Below are positions 22,355-34,529 of a stretch of 64,000 bases of DNA, one piece after another. This stretch comes from Ahaetulla prasina (Eukaryota; Chordata; Lepidosauria; Squamata; Colubridae): positions 302,512,516 to 302,576,515 of the forward strand of contig NC_080539.1 in the NCBI RefSeq assembly GCF_028640845.1, given 5' to 3'. The notes beneath the pieces are model-generated. The model saw only the letters and a program-made list of their open reading frames with translations, had not been told where the DNA came from and made no database searches. Positions within the stretch are counted from its first letter, which is position 1. Each line of letters opens with the position of its first letter. A program made the position numbers and the translations under genes.

Positions 22355-25300
22355 AGTAAAGCAGGAAAAGAGACATAAGTTACTTCCTGTCTCAAGGACT
22401 TGGAGAGAATTGCTGGTCAGTAGAGAGCAGCCTTTTTAAACTGGTATTCTTCAAATATATTGGACCTTAACTTTCACAATTTGCATGCTACCAGGCTGAG
22501 ATAGGAGTTCAAACCTGGCATCTAACGAGCACTAAAAGCTGATCCACTAACTGAGGTAAATGGGATGACAATTTTACCAGGCACAAGCCTGCTTCTAACA
22601 GTTCCATGAAATGTCAAGCATTCCAGTTATGTTCATTAAAGTTTTATTGTAAAGTTGCCTTGTTCAGCCAAATGCTGCCATGGGTATGATAAGCTAGACC
22701 AAACATTGCAAAAATAATATAAACAAAAATATAGCAAAGAGCAAAAGCTTGATATTTAAAGCTGCAGCAAGTTAATGCAACTGTTTTCAGCCTGCGGGTG
22801 TTGGGCAGACCTGGAAGTCATAGGAAATCTTTTCCACTCTCCTTAGCAAAGCAGCAGCCTGCAATGGATTGCTCAGAGAAATAAGCTTTAGCCTTCCTTC
22901 CTGAACCAAAGGTTGTGAAAAATAAGGGCACAAGATAGCAACAACCTCAGGATTTGTTAAGCAGTATGAGTTATCATGAATGGGAGTGTGTATGTTACGA
23001 TAATGTACAACCAAGATGATGATCAGCACAGTTCCTAGAGGTATATTTCGATGCTGTGAACATCGTCCTTCAAAGCCATGTTGATTTGGACCACAAAAGA
23101 GTCTGGTTCTTTCTAAGTGGGTACTCCAACTTTTCCCACCAGATTCCAGGCCAGTTTAATCCCAGAGACCTGAATCAACCTGAATAGCAGCAGATCAAAG
23201 GAGAGGATGATAGGGTTGTACCATGAAACAGGAGAGGGAGAGCGGTGATTTTCATGGTGCAACTCCCCAGGAATTCTATATATTGAATTGTTGAACAATT
23301 CAATACTTGTGAGCTTAATAGCAGCTCACAAGTGCAGAGCAGGCATATAAATTGGCTCCCTCTCTCACATCATGCACAAGGTCCATGCTCATAGCATTCT
23401 TAAACAGAGATTTAGTTCTGCTGAAAAGAGTGCTAAACCAGTGTTTAAAACTAAGCTGCCTGCCAGCTGACAGGTACTATGAGAGATGAGAAGAGAAATG
23501 GAAAGCACCCCCTTGCATTGTGCAAACCTATAGTTGGGTTGCTTTTAAAAGGGGAGCCGTGTTAAATGTTGTTTGAAAAGCATTAATGTCAAACCCGTAT
23601 TTCAAAATAGCCTGACTTAATTATTGGCACTTCACCATGCAGCCCCCACCCCCCACCCCACCACACACACACACCTGTCACTTGGAAATCAAACAAAACC
23701 TGGACCAAATTTTGACAGATGGCTAAAAGCAATGGACTGGCTATCTGTCAAAATTCCTTCCTGCCCCTATCCCATGTTAAGCGCTTTCCACTAGTCATTA
23801 AACTGATATAACTATGCCAACATAGAATTTGATGCCCCCTTAATATTTCCTGTCCTACCAGGTGGTTAGTTAAGCAGATTTTATATCTATGACAGAAAAA
23901 AAAGGATGCATTTAAGGAAATAGATGATAGGGATGGGTAGCTAGCACTTAACTAGCTACCAAGAAGAGAGAGAATTTTTTAGGAAGTTCAGAAGCTCTCT
24001 TTGTGCTCGTGCTTATAATCTCTTCTTGTTATCTGACTCAAAGAGACATATTTGAGTCATATAGGAGACTTATGCAAAACGTAATCTGCTTTTAAAGACA
24101 TTTTACCAAACAGGATGCACTAAGAACTTTTATCAGTCACTTCATGATTAATAGTGAGTTGGGTCACACTGAATTCTAAACCACAAATTGATCTATAGAC
24201 AACAATGGCTAGTTTCACACATATCATATTAAAACCAATAAAGACAAATGTAGTACAACATGCGAACTTAGCTAATATTTCCTCTTAAATTTGGACTTGG
24301 ATCAGATCCCCAATTCCTATGAAAACATTCATGTAAGTGGGAATGTAGAACTGGTATATGATATGATTGTCAGTTATAAAAGTAATAACACAGCATGATT
24401 TCATGAATCCAATCTGGATCAGAATAGTATCAGTCACCTCTTCCATGAATTCTGTATGCTGTGTTGAAAATCATGGTTACCTAGACATTTGCTTGCTTGA
24501 AGTATGCAGTCCCCAACTCAGTGCAATCAATACATTGCATCAACTCAGTGCATCAATACCAACTCAGTGTATCAATACATGTACAAATGTGAAAATGTAT
24601 AGAAACACACACACATTGTGACAGTGATACTTACATGTGGTATGTGCTACATAGATGGCTTCGCAACTAACTTGATATAAACCAGCTCACCATCCTTTTT
24701 GTATGGAGATCTGTGTCACTAGAGGCAAGATTTCTGTATAGGCACAACAGCAGGAAAAGAGTGCATTTTTCATGGAAATTATAAAGTTCCTGAGTCAAGT
24801 GGTCTTACCTGCAGGATTGGAGCCTGCTGGTTGCCTTCATAATGGACTAGCTGTCTGGCTGAATACAAGGCAACTTCCTCTGTTCAGCACAACATAATGA
24901 AGTTCAATTACACCCCACCTTATAATGTACTGAGCAGATATTATAGTTAAGCTGATTGCTAATCTAGAATTTTTATGAACTTAGGAATGTGCTTCTTTAT
25001 TGTACATAGGTGGCAATGCATTCATACATCAGTGATCTGTCCAACGTAAAACACAGTAAATGGAGCAAAGAGTAAATATTTTCCTCTGACCCATTCTTTG
25101 GATTCAGATTGGGGAAACAAATACCTTGGGGAGAAATCAACACTTACTGTATCTCCACCTCTTTGGAATGTGATTCTTAATGATGATCCATAAGAACAGC
25201 CGTCTACCAATAAGTCATCGTTACTCTGAAAATTACCTTTGATCACTTTTTAAAAACCATTTGGTATATTATGATTACACTTAGCATACAAAAAGGCACA

Positions 25301-27413
25301 AAGTAATGACAGAACTTTAATTCACTTACGACAGGAAACAATTTCATGGTGGCCTGCACTTCTAAAATGTGAACATCTTTTTCATTTAACAAATTAACTC
25401 TTCTGGGATGCTTTTCCTGCATTTACTGGTTGAATTCACATAGGCAAATCCCAATAGTTAACAGATTCTGGAAATAAATATAGACTGCTATGGGCCATTT
25501 CACCATTCAAGGCATCCTATACCTTGAGTTTTATGTCTACATCCTATACATAGAACTCAATGTACAGAATTATTTACTGTACTTATGTTTCCAAAAATTT
25601 CACTGGGACAGAAAGGCCACCACTTTAGAAGATTTATACCCAATTTACATGATAGTGTTATCAAAATGTAAATCCAACTTTGGGGGACATCTGTCATTTG
25701 GTTACTAAGCAGACCTTCTCAATCAATTTGTGTTTCTCATATATTGACATTTGGACAGGGATTCATCTGGTCAAGTTCTAGTTTAGAAACAGATCAAGTT
25801 TCCCTACTAGAAATAGGTAAATGATTAAAAATGGTGTGTTTTACTCAGTGCCAGATCTGAAAGGAACATTATGTCATTTTTGAGGGCTTACATCAGATGT
25901 TGCCATTCTCTTTTCTGAATTTAACAAAATCTAGACTTGTTTTCTGCCAACTACTCCAGTTGAAGACTGTGGGCCATAAGGCACCTTCAGTGTCTCTTGT
26001 TCTTTTTCTTACACATGTAGGAAAAGAAGTATGCTCCTTTTATTATAGTTCACTTTTTGAACTAAAAGATCCATTCATTCACTCACTCACTCACTCACTC
26101 ACTCACCCATTCATTCATTCATTCATTCGGTTGTTCATTCATTCATACTTTTACAACTCAGTCTAGCTGGCCAGGCCAGGTTTGCATTCCAGAAGAACTG
26201 AGCCAGAATATCCACGATGCATAATACCTTATTCTATGTAATGGCTACCAAAGATTATAATTCCCATATATTGTTATAACATTCAACAAGCTTGGTCAAT
26301 CCTACTTTAGGACTTTTCTCATATCTCCTTGTACCTTTTCACCAAAATACTATTGACTTATTAGTTCACATGGAAGCTATTTATTATTCGAAAAGCCATC
26401 TTGTATGGAGATAAACATATCTAGTGTAGATATCTAATTACTCAGATATGCATATTCCAATAGTTTATCTTTTCTATCAGGATTCTATAATGCTACCAAG
26501 TATATTTCTCAAGTATTTACTTGATTAAACCTATCCTATCATCTCCAGCCTTTGGGGGAATATATCATAGTACTTCATCATTAGAATGCTCTCCAGATAA
26601 TTTGGATCATAAATTTCATTATTCCCAGCTGGCAATGGATAATGGGAATAGTATTCCAATGTACCTCTAGGGCATCAGGTTGAGAAAGTTGTATAGTATT
26701 TAATTGCTTAATTCTACCCTGTTTGTAGTTACTTATTTAATGACTTGATTAGAAGGGAAGAGCAATGCTTTATTTTTGAAGGGGAAAAGAAACTTGTGAA
26801 TAAATACAATAATGACTCTAAAATTCAGAAATGGAATTATGCCATGCTATATTATAGAATTAGGACTGTTGAGAGAGAGAAACTTCAGAAAACCAAACAA
26901 TAAGGCAGACCACAAATACTGCAAAACTAGTACCGTGCTATGCCAGTGCACATATTTTTATATAAAAATTTAAAGTTTTTATTTAACTTTATAAACAACA
27001 CCATCATAATACATGCTTGGCAACCCTGTGCAGGATCATTTTCCTCCTATTCAAATTTGAGTTATCCTGCATGGAAAAATGTTGCCATACCATTGCATTG
27101 TTTATTTCTGCATTTCTTCTTAAAATAGTTTAAATCTGCTTTGAATGTTTTGTGATGATTCTTCATAGAGCAAGCAGGCTTTATTTCTTATAGCAGAGTT
27201 AGATTTTGTCAGTCAGTCAACTCGTCTCTCACATAGTTCTGTGTTTGCACCAGATTCCAGAGCCAAAAAATAAGCAAATGCACACTCCCCAGATTGTATG
27301 CATTAGCATCTAAGGAGCAATGTCTAAACTTGCAGGTTTCTTTGGGCATCTCCAATGAAATGATTAAATTTTAAATTGTTATGATTCGTTAAAGATCAAT
27401 TTTCAGATTAGAC
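22355..27413. other. No gene or mobile element recognised; microsatellites
   Basis: 5 kb of mostly unclassified AT-rich DNA. Simple repeats are C-rich/CA-rich at about 23641-23672, an imperfect AACTCAGTGCATCAATAC repeat at 24511-24577, and (CACT)n followed by (CATT)n at about 26071-26145. No splice-flanked conserved exon was recognised on either strand. Confidence 0.4.
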
Positions 27414-27515
27414 CAGCGTTTCTCAACCTTGCCAATGTTAAGATTAGTGAATTTCAGCTCCCAGAATTTCCCAGCCAGCATCCTGGCTGGGGAATTCTGG
27501 GAGTTGAATTCCATC
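27406..27515. mobile_element. Partial palindromic hAT-like MITE
   Basis: It begins CAGCGTTTCTCAACCTTGCC at 27414. It contains TCAGCTCCCAGAATTTCCCA and its partner GGGGAATTCTGGGAGTTGAA, as in the small MITEs at 4430 and 61741. The right arm stops after about GAATTCCATCTGG, so the far terminal repeat and the target duplication are missing. Confidence 0.7.
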
Positions 27516-29755
27516 TGGATTACCAAAATATCTCATGGGATTAGAGAGAAACTATAGCATTTTTTTATCTTGACTTATTATTCATAAATTATATTATACT
27601 GGTGATAGTTATTAGTTATTGTATGATGATTCTATTTTAATACTGAATTAAGGTTTAAAATAGGAGATTATAATATGTAGAAATGAATGAATCTTAATTT
27701 TCTTTAGGATTATCATTCCCTTAGTGAAGACAGAACTGAAATCTCTTACTAACCCTTTCTTTGTTCTATTCTAAAGTCTGATATTTCAAAATGGTGGAAT
27801 GTTTGCTATATTCTTCTTTGGGGTAGTTTTTACATTAGTCTCTTGTGCTGAACCAGATGTTAAAGGACAAAGTTTAGAAAGGAGGTGAAATTAATTACTG
27901 GTACTTTTGGCTGGGGTAAAAACTCACTGTGAAGGAATGAAAAGTGAATATTTCCTGTGAATCTTTCAGACTAAAAATTTGGCAGAAAAGTGGAGAAGAT
28001 TTAAAGCATTTTTAAACATATGAAAATAAATGTCAACAAAATATTTTTGCACTAATTCAGTTATAAAGCACCATGCAGTCATTTGCAGATTATAAAATCC
28101 TATGCAAGTTATGATCTAGTGTCCACCATCAATGCACAAGTAGAAATCAGAATATTTTTCTCTATTCTGCATAAGTCCTCCCCAGATGCAAGCAATGGCT
28201 TAATACCAAATAACCAGGGACATATCGCAACAGCTGTACAATCCAGACTTGGAGAGAGACTGGCACTATCCCAAAGACAGATTCTGGACTAAAGAATCCT
28301 AGTTTATAGTCCCCCTTCAGTTTACTATCTGGCTTGATAATTACATCCCTTTCCAGAACAGTATAATAACCATTTTAGCCAACCACTGAAACTGATCTCT
28401 TGTTAATTTTCAAAAACTTGAGATTTTCAAATATAAACCAAAAACAAATTATACATTTTAACATACACTATAGAGTGATAATTTTATTGAGCTACATCCC
28501 ACCCCCACCCCCAATGTGGTAGTACTTGAATACCTCAAATTCCTGATTTTTATCTTTAGCAATAAGATTATCGCAACCAAGCTTTACTGGTTCCCTGAGG
28601 CATCCAATATTTGAAAACGCTTTTTATGTTACACCCCAAATAAATATCCATGGCCCTGAAGAGATATTATGGGTTCTGGAATTGTCCTGATGACTCATCA
28701 TCCCATGCCAAAACCTTTCTGATTTCAATACAAAGTTCATTTCATTTTATTCTAGAGATAATTCAGATCTTACAGATAAGGATGTATAGATAAGACTGCT
28801 GAGGAAGGAAATAAGGAGTGGGTCTTTTATCCCACTCCTCACGGGCAGGGGGTGGGGGGTGGGGGGTGGGGCTTCAGGTAAGAGAGAGAGCAGACACATT
28901 CTCCTTCTCCTTTCCCCACCAAGAGGAGAGAAAACTAAAAGAAGCAAGATTTCTCTCAGAACTTCCTTAATAATCTGTATTAGTCCTTTTGGAATGTAAG
29001 CATCTGTCTTGAGATACTTTTAATGGGCTTGCTCTATTCATACAAATTTCCTGTGCTAAATATGGACACTGATGAATGAATTAGAAAATTCCTTTCAGGG
29101 TTACCTCAATATTTTTCCTACAAGAAAAAGCATGTGAAGATTCTAGAGCCAATCAACCAATCAACACCACTCCTTTTTACCCAATAATAAAATACAAAGA
29201 ATTGTCAGCCACTCATTGTTTGGCTTCCAGTTACTTATTAACAGCACTCTCTCTCACTCAGGGCTGATTTATCAATTAGCTATTATAGATAAAGTGCCTA
29301 GTGCCCATGAAAATGTTTGTTATATGCTGCCCATCTCACTATCCAAAGTGACTTTCTAAAATGTTGTTTTAATGAGAAGGAATAAAAATGAAGTAGAAGT
29401 TATTTATTGTATGCCTTTTCATAAATGTTCATTTATTTTCACTCCTTTAATTAAAAAAACACATGAGAAACGCACAAACTGTGAACATCTAGCCAATAAT
29501 CTTATTTGTAACCTAGAGGCATAGGGCGGCTACTGAAATTTAGTTAACTTTGATGATGATGATTAGATGTAATGCTATTTCCTATCTCTGTAAAATTCAA
29601 AGAAAATATTGAAAATTATATGAGGTATATTTTTTAAATACTATTCTTTTTATAGAGGAAGGGGCCTGTGAAAGCAAAATTAGCTAGGACCCAAAAAATT
29701 ACTCTGATCCCAGCCTCCCCAGATCTGCATCAGGAATATTTTTTTAAACTAGCTT
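27516..29755. other. No gene recognised; G-rich tract inside
   Basis: Unclassified sequence apart from a strongly G-rich tract at 28843-28870 (see its own entry). Open frames are short. Confidence 0.4.
28843..28870 (+). other. Potential G-quadruplex tract
   Basis: The run contains at least four guanine blocks separated by one or two bases: GGGCAGGGGGTGGGGGG, then TGGGGGGTGGGG. This meets the usual four-tract G-quadruplex pattern on the + strand. If the PAPLN first exon lies upstream, it sits in the sense strand of an intron. Confidence 0.75.
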
Positions 29756-29756
29756 T

Positions 29757-30028
29757 TTTATTTTTTATTTTTATTTTACATTTATACCCCGCCCTTCTCC
29801 GAAGACTCAGGGCGGCTTACAATGTATAAGGCAATAGTCTCATTCTATTTGTATTTTTTTTTTTTACAAAGTCAACTTATTGCCCCCCCAACAATCTGGG
29901 TCCTCATTTTACCTACCTTATAAAGGATGGAAGGCTGAGTCAACCTTGGGCCGGGCTCGAACCTGCAGTAATTGCAGGCTCTGTGTTCTAATAACAGGCT
30001 TCTCTACTGCCTGAGCTATCCCGGCCCC
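29757..30028 (-). mobile_element. tRNA-derived SINE with CGCCCTGAGTCTTCGG tail
   Basis: Reverse-oriented copy of the 16320 family. It reads CATTTATACCCCGCCCTTCT and CCGAAGACTCAGGGCGGCTT at the left and GGGCTCGAACCTGCAGTAAT (B-box side) to the right, ending near CCTGAGCTATCCCGGCCCC. A T-rich run inside (29855-29870) has expanded relative to the sister copy at 30360. Confidence 0.85.
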
Positions 30029-30359
30029 TTTGAAGAAATAAAAGCAAAAGAAGAGAGCTGGTGCCATTTCCTGTGGGTGCACCTGTGCCCTCCAAAGCCA
30101 CTGATGCTGCCATGTGAAGATGGCTGCACCTGGCTCTTTTGCCCAATGAAACCAAGGTACTTCTAAGGCAGGGAAACCGGAGCTGGAAAGCTTGTTTCCT
30201 GGAGCTCCCTTAATGAAAGCACATGTGCCCCATTTAGTGCAACAAAGGGAAACTAATTAATTGAAAGCTGTCACCTGACTGACAGAAACATGGGAATCAG
30301 ATCTGGATTACTCAGATCTGAAATTTTCCTTCACTTTTCAACCTGTGGCTTTACAATTT

Positions 30360-30618
30360 TTTTTGTTTGTTTACATTTATATCCCGCCCTTCTCCGAAGA
30401 CTCAGGGCGGCTTACAGTGTATAAGGCAATAGTCTCATTCTATTTGTATATTTTTACAAAGTCAACTTATTGCCCCCCCAGCAATCTGGGTCCTCATTTT
30501 ACCTACCTTATAAAGGATGGAAGGCTGAGTCAACCTTGGGCCGGGCTTGAACCTGCAGTAATTGCAGGCTACTGTGTTCTAATAACAGGCTCTAACAGCC
30601 TGAGCTATTCCGGCTATT
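30360..30618 (-). mobile_element. tRNA-derived SINE with CGCCCTGAGTCTTCGG tail
   Basis: A second reverse-oriented copy only about 330 bp from the previous one. It follows the same order: ATCCCGCCCTTCTCCGAAGA, TAAGGCAATAGTCTCATTCT, TTATAAAGGATGGAAGGCTG, TTGAACCTGCAGTAATTGCA, ending near TGAGCTATTCCGGC. The two copies are highly similar, so this may be a family burst or a local duplication. Confidence 0.87.
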
Positions 30619-30639
30619 ACATGACAACTCTTTCAAAGG

Positions 30640-30857
30640 AACAGAAGCAGGGGTGAAATCCAGCAGGTTCTGACAGGTTCTGGAGAATCGGCAGCAGAAA
30701 TTCTGAGTAGTTTGGAGAACTGGCATATACCCCCTCTGGCTGGCCCCAGAGGGGGATGGGAATGGGGATTTTACAGTATCCTTCCCCTACCACACCCACC
30801 AAGCCACGCCTACAGAACCGGTAGTAAAAAAAATTGGATTTCACCACTGTACAGAAG
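30640..30857 (+). mobile_element. hAT-like miniature element
   Basis: The element at 30648-30849 begins CAGGGGTGAAATCCAGCAGG and ends AAATTGGATTTCACCACTG. The flanking octamers AACAGAAG and TACAGAAG agree at 7 of 8. The interior matches the 1717 family (CAGAAATTCTGAGTAGTTTG, CCACCAAGCCACGCC) but is shorter. Confidence 0.85.
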
Positions 30858-30985
30858 ATAGTTATTCAAGATCCAGCAATGGATCTTGGAAGCAGTACAA
30901 TGCAAAATAATGGTAGAAGCAGGGAACAATGCAAAATAAATGTAACAAAATATCCTGAAGGGCTAAGTAAGTGTCATATGCAGTC

Positions 30986-31383
30986 AGTGCAAGTAGTCCT
31001 TGATTGATACTGGCCAGTTAATCACCATGTGAAGTTACGCTGGACTAACAAATGGTTATTTATGACCCACCTTCAATGTTATGACTGCTGCACCATGCAG
31101 CCGTATCAGGTGCTTGGCCAACTGGCTTGCATTTGTGACTGGTTGCAGCATTCCATGGCTATATGATCATTTTCTGGCAAGAACACCGACTGGATAAGCT
31201 GGGTTCAAACTTATAATCATAGGTTTTGCTTAACATTCAAGTAATTTGCTTAATAATCATGGTGATTCAGTTAATGACTGTCATAAAATGGTCATGAAAT
31301 TAAATCTGGACACCTGGTGAATTACAGTGGTTTATAATCAATATTCTGCGCTCAATTGCGGTTGTAAGTCAAGAATTACCCAT
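30986..31383 (+). mobile_element. Diverged MITE, GTAGTCCTCGACTTA family
   Basis: It begins GCAAGTAGTCCTTGATTGAT and ends GTTGTAAGTCAAGAATTACC. Interior words such as TTCCATGGCTATATGATCA and TAACATTCAAGTAATTTGC follow the family consensus loosely. This is the most eroded of the four copies in the window. Confidence 0.6.
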
Positions 31384-32133
31384 AGTGTGAAAAGAACTGT
31401 TTTCAAATGAAAAATTCCTTTGGAGAGGAAAGGTGATCAGGATTGAAGGAGGGATAAAGGAGTGATTAACTTCAAAGCAGCCATTTTTTTACTCCAATTC
31501 ACTTATGAAAAGAGATATTGTAATTTAATTTGCCAGAATTTGTTGTTCATAATTTCATTCTGTGGTTTGTACTGTACTGACCATGGTTCCTGATATTTAT
31601 GTTTTATATGGAGCTTAATAGTGATTCACAGTCAAGTAATGACCTCCTGGAAAATTATAACCTCTATGACATTTATAAAACTATTGCTTATTCATTTCTA
31701 TTTAACTCTCTTATCCCTTTTATGATCTTTGTCTTTATTCATTTATATATATATTTCTATTTTTAAAAAAATACAATTTAGATTATTTGTAAATAATCCT
31801 TGCTACTATTGTTGAATTCAGAAGCAATACTTGTTAGAGGACATGCTCTTGAACATAAGCAGAGTGTCAAAGAATACTGAATAATTTACATCTCATTATA
31901 TGGAAAATGCATTCATAGCAGTTATTCCTATTATGACTTATTACTTATAATATGAAATTATTAGAATACAGTATTGACTTAGTCCAACTACCAATGAATG
32001 TTAGCAGACATTCATTGTCTCTGAAGTAAAGATAGACCTAGTAATACATGAAGATTTTTATTACTAAAGATCAGTATTGACACTCACTCTAAAATACATC
32101 TTGAAGAGGGGAAAGAAACAGAAACAGAGAAAG
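31384..32133. other. No gene or recognised repeat
   Basis: AT-rich DNA just upstream of the PAPLN signal-peptide exon, with no recognised element or exon. Confidence 0.4.
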
Positions 32134-32310
32134 AAGTAAACTAGCGGTGAAAAGCACTTACCTTTGCTATTGGTTCAGAAATGTGCATGCGCAGAGGGTC
32201 AAAAACAGGATGTAATGATGTCCTGGCAGGTGGGTGGAGCCTCCCGCTGCTTGTCCTACCGGTTCGCACGAGCTGGATAGATCTGGCCAGATTTCACTGC
32301 TGAAGTAAAC
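32134..32310 (+). mobile_element. Small hAT-like element 98 bp upstream of the PAPLN start exon
   Basis: The element at 32142-32302 begins TAGCGGTGAAAAGCACTTAC and ends CCAGATTTCACTGCTG. A perfect 8-bp duplication, AAGTAAAC, is at 32134-32141 and 32303-32310. It contains TGTGCATGCGCAGAGG, a CpG-bearing block shared with the copy at 32764. It lies in the intron directly before the splice acceptor of the signal-peptide exon. Confidence 0.85.
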
Positions 32311-32407
32311 TGACCTATGACAGAGATCAACCAAGCCATGACAGAGAGATCATAGAGGGAAAGTTTCTTTTGTTTTTCTAAAAGTTTATTTTCTTCTTCA
32401 TCTGCAG

Positions 32408-32470
32408 GACATAATGGTATTATTAATCCTACTGGTTGCACTGGCAGCGATGTCTCCATCTACACTGGCG
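32408..32470 (+). CDS. PAPLN: Papilin, signal-peptide exon with start codon
   Basis: Papilin is a secreted extracellular-matrix glycoprotein of the ADAMTS-like group. The exon follows a T/C-rich tract and acceptor (TTCTTCTTCATCTGCAG, cut at 32407/32408), has six untranslated bases, then ATG at 32414. The context ATAATGG has A at -3 and G at +4, a strong start. It encodes MVLLILLVALAAMSPSTLA, a typical signal peptide: an aliphatic core and a small-residue TLA end suited to signal peptidase. It stops exactly at a consensus donor, GCG|GTAAGT (32470/32471), in phase 0. The next exon at 57113 opens in phase 0 with a basic stretch ([12 protein letters not shown]), the same order as human papilin (signal peptide, basic stretch, TSP1). 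Identification rests on the joined exons rather than on this short exon alone. Confidence 0.8.
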
Positions 32471-32755
32471 GTAAGTATTGAGGCCCAACTTTAAGAACTA
32501 GAATCAAATATAAAAATATAGGCCAGATGTTTGCAAAGGATGTGCAAAGGGTAAAAAAGGATGTGCAAAGGGCAAAAGATGTTTGCAAAGGATAAATCCG
32601 AGCTTAAAAAACAAGTCTTGTGCTCTTTCAAAAGAACACAGTTCTTTTGTGGGTTATGTGGGAAGAAAAATCAGGTCTGCTTCCAAGCTGGGAATAAAAT
32701 GGAGGCTGCTTAAGAAAGAAGGCTTATTGATGAGCACAAGCAACAACAGTATACA

Positions 32756-33007
32756 TTTCTGAGCAGTAGTGGGCTTCATTTACCTTCTCTATTGGTTTGC
32801 TATTGGGAGCGTGTGTGTGTGTGTGTGTGCTCACTTCGTTAGCGTGTGGCACTTCTGTGTATGCGCAGAAGCTTCTGCGCATGCACAGAGTGTCCGTGAT
32901 GACATCCGGGTGGGTGGGCGGGCGGAGCCTCCCACTGCTGCCGCTACTAGTTTGCCCGAACCGGAGCAACCAGTAGCAATCCACCACTGGTTCTGGGACA
33001 GCTGACA
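32756..33007 (+). mobile_element. hAT-like miniature element with internal (GT)n
   Basis: The element at 32764-32999 begins CAGTAGTGGGCTTCATTTAC and ends CAGTAGCAATCCACCACTG. Flanking octamers TTTCTGAG and GTTCTGGG agree at 6 of 8. A GTGTGTGTGTGTGTGTG run is inside at 32812-32828. The CpG-rich block (GCTTCTGCGCATGCACAGAG) relates it to 32142-32302. Open frames across it on both strands are accidental. Confidence 0.75.
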
Positions 33008-33164
33008 AAATGGGGTTGGGATAGCTGGGCTTTTATACATTTGGGGGGATTTTGTGTTTGAGATGTTCCAGGAGGTTTGTGCAATGTAGTGAACTTTGTG
33101 TCTTTTGCTATTCTAATGGTGGTGGGTAAATCTTATTATGTCCTAAAGGTCACGTCTTGTCCTT

Positions 33165-33440
33165 GGGGGAATGTAAATTCTTAATCCCACCAAGTCTGGG
33201 GGGAGATGGGCTGAAAGCCTTTTGTTTATGAATAAACTGGCCTGGATTTCTTAATAGGCACAACATATCCATCTCTAAAGCCTTGAGGCTTCTGCTTGAG
33301 GCTATGGGACTGTTTTCTGCCTTCGTTATGATTTTTCTCCATTTCTCCTTTGGGAAAATATAATATTCTGCCTCTTTTAATATTCCCCAAAATATTTCAT
33401 TCTCTGGGGGGAGGGGGATCTTACCACAGTTACACCATGT
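33165..33440. repeat. Unclassified interspersed repeat, sister of 14190-14740
   Basis: It shares TTTTCTCCATTTCTCCTTTG, AATATTCTGCC and CCCCAAAATATTTCATTCT in order with the 14625-14710 stretch. The left part differs, so the two are partial copies of one dispersed family. The minus-strand open frame (33518-33150) has no recognised domain. Confidence 0.4.
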
Positions 33441-34100
33441 AAGACCTGACAAGAACTTTGGACAGATTCTTTTATGGATTCTTTTGGTTTCTCGTGGAAA
33501 ATCTGGTAACTCATCCATTTAAGGAATATCAATTCCATATTTGTACCAAATTCCTGAGATATATGGATTCTGAGAGCTATAACTCAGTTAGCAATATGTA
33601 ATATAAATAAAATGAGGTTTCTTTACATATGGATAGATGAGAATCATTAAATCTAATCTTTTGGAGGAAGGGGAATGAACAATACTCAAAATGAGTATTA
33701 TTAGGTCCCTTTCAACTCCGTTAATCTGTTAAATCTATTATTCCCAATTTATTTTGAGTATTATTCCCAGTTTAATTTATTTTCTGAGAGGAATTCCTCT
33801 CAGAATATAAATTAATAAATTATTTGTTTAGAAATTGTTTTATGGGGCTCTTCAATTCCAAGAATATCTTGATAGAAAATGCAGTTGCTAGTTAATGAGG
33901 GAGAATTCAGTTTTCTGAATATTAAGTGTGAGAGGTCAGACTGCCTGCAAAATGGTCAGCACCTGAGCTTCTGGTGCCCTGCTGGTGTCCTGTCACTTTA
34001 AGAACTCCCCTAGCCAGTCCAGCAACTGGTGGCTGTAAAAGCCGAGCAGACTGGCAACTGGTTCCTGGTGGTTGTGTTGGAATGAGAGAGAAGGTTATGT
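33441..34100. other. No gene or recognised repeat
   Basis: AT-rich sequence; a short GAATTCCTCTCAGAATATAA inverted word occurs near 33790. Nothing else stands out. Confidence 0.4.
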
Positions 34101-34105
34101 TGCCT

Positions 34106-34258
34106 GGTTAGGTGGCTCAGTGGCTAAGACACTGAGCTTGTTGATCAGAAAGGTCGGCAGTTCGGTGGTTCAAATCCCTAGTACAGGTCTTCTGTGTGAA
34201 CAGGGGGTTGGACTAGATGACCTCCAAGGTCCCTTCCAACTCTGTTACTGTATCTAAA
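34106..34258 (+). mobile_element. Short SINE joining a Sauria-type head to a CR1-like tail
   Basis: The first about 85 bp (AGGTGGCTCAGTGGCTAAGA, GCTTGTTGATCAGAAAGGTC, GGTTCAAATCCCTAGT) are the same tRNA-like head as the Sauria SINEs here. The remainder, GGTTGGACTAGATGACCTCC then AAGGTCCCTTCCAACTCTGT, is the 3' end typical of CR1 LINEs rather than Bov-B. The element is only about 150 bp. A CR1-type tail would make it a client of a CR1 reverse transcriptase. No clear target duplication was found. Confidence 0.72.
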
Positions 34259-34529
34259 AGTAGTTTGTGTTTTTTGGGGGAACTAAACTGACCTGAAGCA
34301 GCTCAAGGCAAATAAAAGAGTTACTGTTTTTCAGAAGTAGGACTCACAAAGAGAAGTAGTGGAAGAACAGGAGTTGTAGCAGAATTCGGAAGAGTGATAT
34401 AGTAAACGATGTACTAGCCTTTGAGTCCTTGTGGGTATTGCCTAGAGGCCAGAGGGGTTGTTTTGGTTCTCTGGGGTTTTGGAGCTAACCGACCTGGGTA
34501 TATATAAAAGAACCTGTGACATAGAGCTA

